Shown piece by piece: positions 1-9,727 of a DNA stretch of 64,000 nucleotides. The position numbers were made by a program, and so were the translations under genes. Numbering within the stretch: the first letter of the stretch is position 1; each line of letters starts with the position of its first letter. The notes under the pieces are model-generated. The model ran no database searches. It was not told the origin of the DNA and saw only the letters and a program-made list of their open reading frames with translations. The stretch is from Glossina fuscipes (taxonomy: Eukaryota; Arthropoda; Insecta; Diptera; Glossinidae): NCBI RefSeq assembly GCF_014805625.2, contig NW_024003300.1, positions 88,178 to 152,177 on the forward strand. Direction: 5' to 3'.

Positions 1-53
1 AAGGGACGCAAAATTTTATAATAGCAGCATCGACTTCAACACCACAATAGCAA

Positions 54-647
54 ATGCCACCCCAGACAGTAGCGCAGCCTAGCGGCAGTCATCACCACGA
101 TCAGCAGGCAGGACAACAGTGGACCAGCGATGAAAACGCCCGGAGGCGGAACATAGATCTCAATCGCTGGCACGTTAAATTCGACGGCTATGGTAAAGGC
201 CTTACGGTCGAGAGCTTTGTGTTCCGAGTGGAACGGCTCAGGCAGCAGCACCAGATAAGCCATGAGGAATTATTTGCCGAGTTTCACTGTCTAGTGACCG
301 GTCAAGCCAGCAAATGGTATTGGCAGCTGCTGGAGGATAGAGAAGGAGACGTCACTTTTGATTATTTCGCGCTAAAAGCTGAGCTCCTCAATCAATTCAA
401 GACCGCAGACTCTGATTACGAATTTATTAGAGAAATCATGGAGCGGAAGCAGCAGAACGCCGAGACCTTCGAGGACTACTACGCGGAGATACACGATCTA
501 ACATTCCGCCTACGCAGAAAGATTCCTGAGTCAGAAATGATCAAAATAATGAAGTCCAACGTTAAGCCCAGTCTGGCCGCACTGATTTTCGCCACCAAAG
601 CGTTGGCGAGTTCAAAGCCGAATGCAAGAGGGCAGAAAAGCTGTTGA
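54..647 (+). pseudogene. gag: Gag, N-terminal (capsid) part
   Basis: This 197-codon frame has the look of a retrotransposon Gag capsid domain: a motif similar to FDGYGKG, then a helical region with VTGQASKWYWQLL, then LLNQFK and an EIMERKQQNAETFEDYY stretch as in retrotransposon gag families. Gag forms the virus-like particle that packages element RNA in the cytoplasm. The frame ends at 645-647, but Gag-like sequence (EFKAECKRAEKLL) continues in the -1 frame from about 605. A one-base indel near 600 therefore looks likelier than a programmed shift, since no slippery heptamer with a downstream structure is obvious. The first ATG at 54 was taken as the start. Confidence 0.8.
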
Positions 648-1909
648 GAGAAAGTAGAAGAAGGCCGAAACACGTAAGCGAGATCGGACAGGAAGGTGGA
701 AATGGGGACGGAGTTAATCGCGAACCAGTTGAAGCTCTAGCGCCGCGGCATAGCCCAAGCAGCGACAGGCAACGCGGAAACGGCGGGGCTGTGAAATACG
801 GCAAAAAATGGGTTAGCACGGGCAATAAAAATAAGCATCCGAACGAGCGGCACCACATGCAACCAGCAACGTCACGTGCAGGCCAGCCGAAGCAAGAGGC
901 AACAGCAGCAGTAGTAACACCCCAGCACCATACCACCACACCAGCACCAGCGATCGCAGTGAGGACAGCGCAGAGCATTGCTTTCTGCCAGTCACCGTTC
1001 CATCTGATGACATGCTACGTGTGCGGGATCCCGGGAGATTATTTTTTAAGAAATCCAGCGGAAGGCACCAGAGATGCAGGTGTCCCTTCCACAACATGGT
1101 CTGTTTCGCATGCGGCAAAAATGAGAGCTACGGCGCTTTACCCGCATCGGAAAACACCAGGCTGGCGAGGCAAGCCGGACGAGACGTCACCCGGAACAGC
1201 AACAATAACGTCAACAATAACGACAGCAACAATAACAGCAGCAACGACAATAAGAACAACATCAACAACAGCAACAATAACATCAGCAATAACAACAGCA
1301 ACAATAACATCAGCAACAGCAACACCAACAATAACCACAAAAACAACACCAACCACAGCAGTGACAATATTAACGCGAGCAGCAACAGGCGCAACTATAA
1401 CACCAGCAACGGATCAAGACATCCCCGAGTACAGAAGCTTAGCACAGAGGATCGCGGACTACCAGCAGAAGCGACACGAGATATTTAGCGCAGAGATTTT
1501 TAGAAGGCGAGCGCTCACGAGAAAACATAGGAAGATTCTGATCTTACGCCAAAGGAGGAAGGCGTACAGGATGTTTCAGCAAAAGGAGATCCCAGCGATT
1601 GTTTCCCTAGAGCACGATGACAGGATGTTTGCACGGACCAAGGCCGACAACACCGAAGTAACCGCTCTTCTGGACGCAGGAGCCAGCGTTAGTTGTTGTG
1701 GGGCCGGAGCAACGAGATTCCTCGAGAATCGAAGACATCGAGTCATTAGGCTGCGAAATCGACACGTGAAAACAGCAGACGGGAAGGAGACATCCGTAAC
1801 GGGACTCATTACCTTACCCGTCGAGTGGGAGGGCGAGACCAGGAGTATTGAATTCTACATAGTACCAGATTTGCAGCAGCAATTTTATTTCGGCATAGAC
1901 TTCTGGTAG
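644..1909 (+). pseudogene. gag: Gag C-terminal (zinc knuckle, Asn/Thr-rich) and aspartic protease
   Basis: The frame continues Gag after the break near 600. A degenerate zinc knuckle begins CYVCGIPG near 1015; a second one (VCFACGKN) near 1100 is in another frame, so there is a further indel between them. A long AAC/CAA repeat then encodes Thr/Ile in this frame and Asn in the frame that holds the second knuckle. The protease domain follows: ALLDAGASVSCCG near 1660-1700, where retroviral-type proteases have D-T/S-G, so the catalytic triplet reads DAG in this copy. The domain runs to GIDFW and a TAG at 1907-1909; sequence beyond stays open in the same frame to about 2177. The protease would cut the polyprotein during particle maturation. 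Confidence 0.72.
1197..1360 (+). repeat. AAC/CAG-type trinucleotide-rich stretch inside gag
   Basis: About 160 bases are composed almost wholly of AAC, AAT and AGC triplets. In one frame they code for poly-asparagine with serine, in the next for threonine and isoleucine. This is slippage-prone, and the nearby frame disagreement between the two zinc knuckles may have arisen here or just before. Asn-rich tracts are seen in Gag of several other gypsy remnants in this window (about 23.1, 44.35 and 60.9 kb). Confidence 0.8.
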
Positions 1910-2139
1910 GCTTTTGGCATATCTGTCGCTTCGAGGGCAGGCACCACCCCTAATGCCCCAAGTCAAAGACAGGCTGTAGACTCAGTAAGCCAAGAGCACG
2001 GCAAACCGGCAGGGTACTTGAACTCACCTCACCAGTTGACTGAAACTCAGCAAAGCTTCCTCAACCAAGTCATTGCAACCTTTCCATCGTTCGAGGAGCT
2101 TGGGCTCGGTAAAACCCACGTAGAGCAACATGTAATTAC

Positions 2140-2544
2140 CGTTACTGAAGACAACGTTCACCAGCAGTACAGCAGTTAGTCTACCGTGAGCTGGATCGGA
2201 TGCTAGTGATGGGAGTAATCGAAGAGAGCAATAGTAGCTGGAGCTCCCCAATGACTCTAGTCCGGAAGGGTGAGAAAAACCGCTTATGCCTAGATGCGCG
2301 CAAGGTGAATGAACGGACGATCAAAGACGCCTACCCCCTACCTCACATGGAAGAATTACTCAGTCGACTGCAAGACACCCGGTACATTTCAACAATTGAC
2401 CTCAAGGATGCTATCTGGCAAATCCCGTTGGAAGAGAAATCAAGGGAAAAAACAGCGTTTACAGTGCCAGGGAGGCCGCTATACCAGTTCAAGGTGATGC
2501 CATTCGGCTTGTGCAACGCAGCGCATGTGCCGGCTGATGGATAA
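2140..2544 (+). pseudogene. pol: Start of reverse transcriptase (fingers region)
   Basis: Reading from LVYRELDRMLVMGVIEES the sequence matches the entry of a gypsy RT: a GVIEESNSSWSSPM segment, RLCLDARKVNE, the ISTIDLKDAIWQI motif carrying the first catalytic aspartate, and the VMPFGLCNA motif. The upstream linker from 1910 is in a different frame, so an indel lies around 2150-2175. The frame ends at 2544, but the RT continues at 2525 in another frame; the break falls right after FGLCNAA. Apart from these breaks the motifs are well kept. Confidence 0.87.
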
Positions 2545-4666
2545 AGTTATACAAGGCTGCCTCCGGGAAAACGTCTTTGTGTACCTGGACGACCTGTTGG
2601 TCTGCTCACCCGATTTCAACCACCACCTCTTGTACCTAGCCATGGTAGGTAAATGCCTAAAAGATGCCAATCTCACGATCAACGTTGGCAAGAGCAGATT
2701 TTGTTACCAAGAAGTAAAATACCTCGGCTTCATAGTGGACAACGGACAGCTAAAAACAGATCCCGCCAAGGTAGAGGCCATGACGGATTTCGCAGTGCCG
2801 AAAACTCCAAAGCAGCTCCGAAAGTTCATTGGCATGACGAGCTGGTATCGCCGTTTCATTCCCAACTACGCGACAATAGCAGGACCCCTACATGACTGTC
2901 TTACAAAAGAACGAGTGAAAAACTTTGCCTTGTCAGAAAAAGCCCTAGACGCGTTCGATCAGCTAAAGGAAAGTCTCATCACAGCGCCAGTCTTGGTTAC
3001 GCCGGACTTTACAAAACACTTCTACGTAATATGCGATGCATCAAGAGAGGGCGTGGGAGGAGTCCTGGCTCAAAGAGACAACGAAGGGAACGAACGGCCT
3101 GTTGCATACGTGTCAGCAAAGCTGAATAGAGCACAAAAAAATTACACGGTAACAGAGCTAGAATGCCTAGCAGCCAAACTATGCGTCGCGAGATTCCGGC
3201 CGTATATTGAGGGACTTTCCTTCACCATTATTACCGACCACGCTAGCCTGGAATGGCTCATGTCGCATAAGGACCTGTCAGGTAGACTGGCGAGGTGGAG
3301 CCTCAAACTGCAAGCCATTGACTTCACGGTCCAACACAGGAAAGGCAGTCAGAATGTTGTGCCAGACGTATTGTCGCGGATGGATTTAAGCGAGATAGTA
3401 GAAGGTAATGACCGGTTACTTGACATCGACCTAGACTCTCCGCACTTTGCCTCTGAAGAGTACAACCAATTGAAACATGCAATCATAGAAAATGGAGATA
3501 AACTCCCAGACATCTGCGTGTCGGAAGGGCTAGTCTACAAAAAAACCTGTTTCAGCACGGGTGACGGAATCGAAGATAACAATGCGTGGAAGTTGTGGGT
3601 GCCCAAAGAACTGCGACCGCGATTAGTAGAGGCAGCGCATAGGTCGCCATCGGCAGGACATGGAGGGATACACAAGATCTTGCAGAGTCCACGAGAAAGA
3701 TATTACTGGCCTGGCATGGCAATCGGAGTGAAAGACCTGGTGCGGAGCTGTGAGGTGTGCTGTAGCAGCAAGACTGGTAGAACACAAAGGCCCCCGATAG
3801 GTAGGCAACAAGTCACGGACAGACCGTTTCAGCGTATCTACATCGACTTCTTGGGACCGTATCCGAGAACAAGAAACGGCAACACTTGCATATTCGTCTG
3901 CCTGGATCACTTTTCCAAGTTCGTGCTTTTAAAGCCGATGAAGAAAGCTAGTGCTGTGGGAGTGATCAGGTATTTGGAGCAAGACGTGTTCCACGTATTT
4001 GGAGTGCCAGAAATGGTACATTCTGATAATGGCAAACAGTTTGTTTCAGGAGCTTTTCAAGAATTCCTACAGAAATATGATGTGCAACACTTCAGGACAG
4101 CTTTTTATGCACCACAAGCAAATGCCGCTGAACGAGTCAATAGGTCCGTGCTGCAAATAATACGATCGTATCTCGCGGAAGACCAGAAGACGTGGGACAT
4201 TCACCTTACCAACGTCGCTTTTTCGCTGCGTAGCGCCGTACATAGTGCCATAGGTATGACACCCTTCTATGCACTATTCGGGCTAAACATGATGCAGCAC
4301 GGGTACTCATACAAGGTAGCGCGGAAGTTAGAGGGAGTCCGAGGCAGTGAGGCCAATATTAGTTTTATACCTGAAAAGTTAGGCCTCGTAAGGGAAGCCA
4401 TCTCCAAAAGACTGGCGCAGGCTTACGAAAGAAACCGACGAACCTACGACACGCGAAGCAAGCCAGTCCAGTTTAAAGTAGGACAGGTAGTCTACCGGAA
4501 GAATTTTAGGCTCAGCAGCATGGCAGAAGGGTACAATGCGAAGTTAGCACCAAGGAACGTTAGGTGCGTAGTCCAGAAGGCGATAGGAAGCTCCCTGTAT
4601 GAGCTCAGTACCGAGACAGGACGGCAACTAGGAGTGTATCACGCAAAGGATATTTTTTCTACCTGA
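2525..4666 (+). pseudogene. pol: Pol: RT core, RNase H and integrase
   Basis: The 713-codon frame carries most of Pol. RT core: VYLDDLLVC (residues 19-27, both catalytic Asp). RNase H: about 165-270, with FYVICDASREGVGG, TELECLAAK and ITDHASLEW. Integrase: H2C2 zinc region about 375-420 (SAGHGG then CEVC), and a DDE core with Asp at 441 (YIDFLGPY), Asp at 501 (HSDNGKQF) and Glu at 536 (NAAERVNRS), the D-D-35-E spacing of retroviral integrases. The tail ends in a VGQVVYRKNF region. All catalytic residues are kept, but the frame lacks the RT front, which is in another frame. It stops 7-8 bases before the putative start of the LTR. Confidence 0.92.
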
Positions 4667-4691
4667 GGCCCCCTGTGGGAACACCAAATTT

Positions 4692-4762
4692 GCCCGGCTA
4701 GCTCAGTCGGTAGAGCATGAGACTCTTAAACTCAGGGCGTGGGTCGAAGCCACACGTTGGTC
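4692..4762 (+). pseudogene. tRNA-Lys(CTT)-like sequence inside the LTR
   Basis: The first half reads like an insect tRNA-Lys: acceptor start GCCCGGC, A box TAGCTCAGTCGG (4699-4710), GGTAGAGCATGAG, and an anticodon arm with CTCTTAA, giving anticodon CTT. The T arm is damaged: the expected B box GGTTCGANTCC reads GGTCGAAGCC, and single bases are missing on both sides. It lies about 20 bases after the putative LTR start and in the sense direction, so it is not simply a copied primer-binding site, which would be antisense. A working pol III gene seems unlikely. Confidence 0.75.
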
Positions 4763-4921
4763 CGTAGTAGTCGGTCAGGAGGGGTATAGTCGGTCTGTCC
4801 GCGGACTATTTGACGTACACATTCCATATCGCAGGCGATATCGATGGGTCCGAGCTGTAACGGCCGCGAACAAACCTTGGGTAGGGTGTCTGTCAGTCTG
4901 TATCAACCGCAAGGAGCGGAA

Positions 4922-4937
4922 TAACGGCATGCCGTTA
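4922..4937. repeat. Perfect 16-bp palindrome TAACGGCATGCCGTTA
   Basis: The site is perfectly self-complementary. An almost identical palindrome (TAACGGCCTGCCGTTA) lies at 53615-53630 in the diverged relative of this LTR. Its preservation in both copies suggests a binding site or RNA hairpin in the LTR, but that is inference. Confidence 0.8.
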
Positions 4938-4941
4938 GACG

Positions 4942-5221
4942 AAATCATGCGATTTTGTGGTACCGCTAATAAATCGCATGATCTTGCGGGATATGTTTAT
5001 TTTATTCTTTTCTGTTTTCCTTGTTTACAAGTACAGGCAAAATCGTATGATTTTGCGGTACTTCTTTTTTTTCCTTTTGCTCTTGCAAGCATAGGCAAAA
5101 ATCGTATGATTTTGCGGTATTTTTGCTTGCTTTTGCAGGTACAGGCAGAATCGTATGATTTCGCGGTACTCCTTTTTTCTTTGCTTTTGCAAGCATAGGC
5201 AAAAATCGTATGATTTTGCGG
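4942..5221 (+). repeat. Six copies of a 19-bp near-palindromic motif in the LTR
   Basis: The motif AAATCGTATGATTTTGCGG or a close variant starts near 4942, 4971, 5040, 5098, 5148 and 5203. The core AAATC-RTAY-GATTT is close to self-complementary. The spacers contain T-rich tracts and CTTGCTTTTGCAGG-type sequence and are themselves repeated. The related LTR at 53.6 kb has at most one trace of the motif between the same two palindromes, so the array looks expanded in this copy. Confidence 0.82.
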
Positions 5222-5245
5222 GATCTTTGCTTGCTTTTGTGAGAG

Positions 5246-5261
5246 TAGCGGCAAGCCGCTA
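5246..5261. repeat. Second LTR palindrome TAGCGGCAAGCCGCTA
   Basis: Seven-base arms TAGCGGC and GCCGCTA flank a two-base centre. The relative at 53655-53670 has TAGCGGCTCGCCGCTA at the matching place. The changed centre with conserved arms is what selection on a hairpin or dimer site would give, though two copies are too few to prove it. Confidence 0.75.
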
Positions 5262-5410
5262 TAGAGAGAGCAACAGGAAGAAGAAGAGGGAAATTGAGCA
5301 AGAATGAGAAGTTTGTCTGTTTTTAATTTTCAAGATAGAGGGGAGAACAACTTGGAATCTGATGGAGTGCGGACGTGTCCGCGAGTTGTGTCTTCAGTTT
5401 TATTAAAATA

Positions 5411-6640
5411 AAAAAAGGTTAAACGTTTTTGTGAACCAAAAAAAAAAGAAAGAAAAAAAAAGGAAGGAAAAAACTCGAACTTTAAGAAAAATATTCTACA
5501 TTGACATTAAGTGATGTTTTTTTGCTAAGCAGCTGAGTGGTGACGACTTTATTTGGATTAAGCCATCCATCCAAAAAATATGTACATAAACGGAAAAAAT
5601 TTATTTCCGTCTTCCATAGAATTAGTTTAAAAAAAAAAAAGTTTTAATCAATTTATCCAAAAAAAAAGTAATTGCAAGTTTTGATAAAATTGCATTATTC
5701 CTAAAATTACCTTGAACAAAACAAGCAAGCCAAGTGCATTTAATAAATTAAGAAAAAGAAATAGTCCAATAATTTATGTAAATTTTCAATTCTGCCTTAA
5801 TTCCATAAACAAATATGACATGTATAAACAAATGGTCGTGTAATCTTTATTAATTTTTCTTAAGTTGTTAAGTTGTTGATTTCCACAAGAGATTCTTACC
5901 GAAGTAAAAAGTTCAACGAAGTCAAATGATAAATAAAAATTGTTTTTATAAAAGAAAAAAAAAGGTAAAAATAATGGCGGTATTTGTGCATTGTAAATAA
6001 TATGCATACAAGTGTGAAAATATCTTTTAATTAAAACGAGAACAGAGCGAGAGAAAAAAAAAGGAAGCAAATTTCTCCCTGATGGTGTACGAATATACTT
6101 ACTTTGCGAAACTGTTTGACATGAATACATAAGGCCAAATTCCCTTTCATACAATGTGAGGAGTTGAAGCAAGCATCAACCCCTTTGCAGCGAACAGGAG
6201 CCGCCGAAGGAAACGGTCACCGCCGCAGACCCTACACCGGCACCGGGAGGATTATATTGTAAGTTACTTTAGTTTGTTTACTTCCTTTTGTTTTGTCTCC
6301 CCGATGAGTAGCTAAGCGCTACAGCTGCCACCGCTGTAGCTGAAAGCAAAAAGGGGGGGTGCGCACATGATGCCCATGTAGGGCAGACGCCAGACGGCTA
6401 CCGACTGACTTACAGTGGACAGACAGAGGGTAGACAACCGACGGGACTTTTCTTTTTTTTTAGTTTTTATTTTTTGTCAGGAAAATATATCTACTCAACC
6501 GGCAATAAAAGTAGCGAGTCTCATGACACATGTTAGATCCGAATATAGCAAATCTAGGTACGCCATAAATATTTCCTCAATTATTTTACTCTTGAATTTC
6601 TTCAAAAAATTGTAGATGACACTAACCTCCTCGCCATTCA
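5411..6640. other. No gene recognised; A/T-rich flank with one GC-rich island
   Basis: The stretch has poly-A runs near 5410-5470 and 5625-5665 and no convincing frame. At about 6180-6250 there is a local GC-rich island (GCCGCCGAAGG, CACCGGCACCGGGAGG) followed by TTGTAAGT, which resembles a splice donor. I could not link it to an exon. Confidence 0.5.
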
Positions 6641-6652
6641 AACAGACTCATC

Positions 6653-7735
6653 GTGAATCGTTTAGAGCCAATAAGAAGCATATTACACTTCAATAACAAT
6701 GGCGAGCTTCTTACGAGATGCGATCATCGCTTACGCAAGATTAGACCTGTAATACCCCACCTAACTGAAACATGTTCATCTATTACCGTAAACCAACGCC
6801 TCTCAATAGAGTAGCAAACGTGTTTAACAAAAATAGGTCATGTCCTGAGAAAACATTTGCCGAATAAGCTTCACAAGTGTGGCTTAAAGATACTAGTTTT
6901 ATGTAGTTTCGCGGGATATGCATATGATTTCGAAGGGTATTCCGCATAAGAAGATAGAAGAAACAGGATAGCTGATCAACCAGATTTGGGCGTTATATAT
7001 GTCGTCTTACCATTAGCCAGAGTGGTACTAAGAATGAGGTATCATACGGTGCCTTTCCATAATTTTTACATACCATTGCTCCTCGCGTTCTATTTATGGG
7101 TACAAGAGATCCATTGCGTCAGAACTGTACGACAGAACAGATTGCTTAATTTTAGATTTTAATCAAGACGACGATTCCTAGGAGAACCTATGAGAAAAAA
7201 ATTCTTATCATGACAGTATTGACTTTCCAGCGACGGTGTGGAGAGGCAACAAGATTGTTACATTGTTGTCTATTTATATACGCTCGCAACACGTAGACAA
7301 TATCTGCCAATATGGCAAGCAAATAAAGCAAGAGATCAATATCTCTTGCCTAAAAACAGTGCAAGATTGTAGTATGCACACGGGAGGATAGGACTTAATC
7401 GACAGCTACGTAGGTAGTTATCATATAGGATTCAAAAGACAAAAATTTTTCCGTTTATTCTATCCTCCATTGGACCTTGCCGTAAGAAATCCTTGAATAC
7501 TTATGGAAAAAAACTCCATTACAATTGCTTAGTTGCGCGATGATGCTCTATGCAATGTGGATCTTATATACACGGCAATAAAAGAGGTCGGCCTAGTAAT
7601 AGCTTGTTGGAGCAAAATTAACAGTCGGAAAACGTATTTCTTCTTTAGCCCTCTATGAATGTACGAAAAGATGGCGTTCTTCTATGTCGTATATTTTCAA
7701 AGAGAATGAAGTGTGAAGTGGTCATGAAGCCGACA
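6653..7735 (+). pseudogene. Degenerate piggyBac-like (PGBD-type) transposase
   Basis: Stepping between frames gives a consistent piggyBac-family match. From 6653: NRLEPIRSILHFNNNGELL, RKIRPVIPHL, an in-frame TAG where LSIDEQ-like sequence is expected, then HLPNKLHKCGLKILVL and GYAYDFEGYS. In another frame: QPDLGVIYVVLPLARVV, FHNFYIPLLL (the usual DNFYTS site, catalytic Asp replaced by His) and VRTVRQNRLLN. Further on: DFPATVWRGNKIVTLLS, MHTGG-DLIDSYVG, KFFRLFY, KRGRPS and a damaged Cys-rich end. The N-terminal part and both TIRs were not found. It is clearly older than, and different from, the piggyBac at 46.6 kb. Confidence 0.82.
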
Positions 7736-9727
7736 CAATTTTCCTTTATGTTTAAATCCTAGAAATAATTATTTTACGGATTTTTGTATTTTCTAATGCA
7801 ATGATAAGTATTATTTATATTCGAAGTGTTATGTCATTGTACACAGTAAATTCCTAGAAGTCACGCAACGATTTAGCATGATAATGTAGAAATACGTAAA
7901 CATGTGTCTCGAAAATTTAAAAAAAATTCTTATGTGTTCTTTTTATCGTTAAGTACACCCATTTTCTGACCGATTTCATTTTTTTTCTTTCAAAAATAAA
8001 AATTCATGCATTTAACAGTTAAAATCTACCAAGTCAGATTTTTCTTATTTCCTAGTTATGTAATGTAATCTGTGAAGCAACACATGTGAAGCAACAAGAA
8101 GATGTCGAACAAAGAGGAGACCAGCTCCAAACCAATAAAGGCAATTAAAAAGAAGAACTTGCACAAACGTAATGGTTATCAGAGAATCATCAGTCATTAT
8201 AACAGTTCCCGAAATGTCTTTCAAATCTTACTCCTCCAATATATTCCATATAGAACTTGAGTTGATTATAGGGTGCGATACAGCAGAAGAAGCGTAGATA
8301 AATACACCAGCAAGTTGAAAATGGATGCATTCCAGTTTGTAGAGCATTAACCTGCACTTCTGGATATACAAATAGAAAAAAATATGCCAGATAAGTCCAG
8401 ATGCAGATGAAGAATTCAGAAGAGGCGAAAGAATGTAGCTCAGCCAGGCATATACCTGACAGGTACCCGCAGTGCTCAGCAACAAATGCGGGAGGGAAAG
8501 ATCTTCACATTGAACATTTTCTAAAGAATCAGATTGAACGTTTTTATGTAAAGTAAGTAGCGAAAGTATGTCCATTCACAGATGTGAAATTAGTCAACGT
8601 TTCGACATTACATAGTAAATTTAAATTGCCTCATAGAAGGAATCACACAGATGCTGGTGTTAACTTGTAACTTGATAAGAATCATGCGTTTACAATGAAA
8701 AGAAATAGCATTCCTGCTCACTGACCAAATATTCATGGTTTCCTATCCGAGACAAAACCGGTGTTTTTCACTTTTGTATATTCACGTAAGAGTGGCTCCA
8801 ATAAAATTTATTTTCCATTTTTTAATTTAAATAAAAGCTTATTTAAAAAGTATATTTTAGTAGTATATGTGCGTTCCTACATCACTTTTTTCATATAAAT
8901 GAATGTTGAAGTCAGTAAATATAGACTTTTAGAATACCCTACATTAAAAAAATTGTTTTGTGGACTGAACTACTCCTTTTTTTTGTTGTTCGGATTGAAA
9001 AAAGCCATTGCTCCGCCCACCCGAAAGTGTCCGAATGTGACCCGAATGGTCTTCGTGTGAATTTTTTGGACCCAACCGGTCGAAATGGGTGTTCGTGTCA
9101 AGGTTTTCAAGCGTGGTGTTGTGGTGGTGTTGCACACCATGTTATAAACTGCGTATACTCTAGAGCATGGGGAGTTAATTGTTTTTTGTGGTTTTTTGCG
9201 ATTTTTTTTAGTAGTTTTTTAATTGATTTTCTGACCTTTCTTAATGGTATTAATAGTTGACCTATATATATTTTTTTATACCGCAATTCTAGAGATACAC
9301 TCTGAGAGAACGCTCTGCTCCACTTTTTATGTCAAGTTTCCATCAACTTCCATTGCATACTATTAATCAAAGATCATCGTGGTGCAGTTAGTAGGACGTC
9401 ACTATTTAAGTTCGAATCTGTTTGGAGCCACGCGTAGTTCTCTTGTTTGTGCTTAAAATTCGTTTTTGGACAAAGGCAAATATTAAATGAATTGACTAAA
9501 ATTTAGAAACTGGGAATAGTTTTGTTCTGTGAATTAAAATATTTGTGGAGGTAAATAAAGTATAATGCAAAATAATTTATGCTATATACAAAACCAACTT
9601 TGAAGTGATGATAGAAAAACAGAAAATTGTAAAAGTGATAAATCACGGAAAATGTCCTATTAGGTCTTTAGAATTTCGCAGAATTTTGCTAAATCTATTT
9701 TAACAATAATCATTCGCTGAGGTATAA
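7736..9727. other. No firm gene; traces of an old coding region and a tRNA-like site
   Basis: A short plus-strand frame at 8102-8260 (52 codons, starting MSNKEETSSKPIKAIKKK) and a following stretch to about 8590, read in another frame, look weakly coding (KNVAQPGIYLTGTRSAQQQ) but match nothing I know. At 9379-9421 a possible A box (GTGGTGCAGTTAGTAGG) and B box (AGTTCGAATCTG) lie only about 30 bases apart, closer than in a complete tRNA, so this may be a tRNA-derived fragment. The rest is A/T-rich and featureless to my eye. Confidence 0.35.

Larger units (their letters stand above)
1..5410 (+). mobile_element. Ty3/gypsy-type LTR retrotransposon, 5' LTR outside window, inactivated
   Basis: Gag, aspartic protease, reverse transcriptase, RNase H and integrase occur in the Ty3/gypsy order on the plus strand, followed by an LTR-like tail. 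The window opens in the leader just before gag, so the 5' LTR and primer-binding site are not visible. The frame changes near 600, 1050, 2165 and 2525, and an in-frame TAG lies at 1907-1909, so this copy cannot make normal proteins. The long intact pol frame (713 codons) suggests fairly recent inactivation compared with other gypsy remnants here. The superfamily is secure from domain order and motifs; the lineage within it I cannot fix. The right boundary is approximate. Confidence 0.88.
4674..5410 (+). repeat. 3' LTR-like end of the first gypsy element
   Basis: Immediately after pol, a short purine/C-rich run leads into TGTGGGAACACC, a plausible LTR start (TG). The next 700 bases hold a tRNA-Lys-like sequence, two short palindromes and a sixfold repeat, and then pass into A/T-rich sequence with AATAAA-like motifs near 5406. 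A diverged relative lies at about 53334-53770: both share a stretch starting TGTAACG-CCGCG and both palindromes in the same order. The 5' copy is outside the window, so the LTR assignment is inference and the right end is approximate. Confidence 0.6.

Noticed and set aside
1128..1394. Leu- or Val-rich minus-strand frames across the AAC repeat
   Set aside because: They are the reverse reading of the trinucleotide repeat in gag and have no other support.
4997..5301. Overlapping frames on both strands in the 4.9-5.3 kb array
   Set aside because: They arise from the repeated motif being free of stops; the sequence is LTR-like and not coding.
6240..6265. TTGTAAGT as a real splice donor of a host gene
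   Set aside because: No partner acceptor, exon homology or reading frame could be found around it.
9379..9421. A complete tRNA gene or second SINE
   Set aside because: The A and B boxes are too close and no acceptor stem, tail or target duplication is visible; kept only as a remark.
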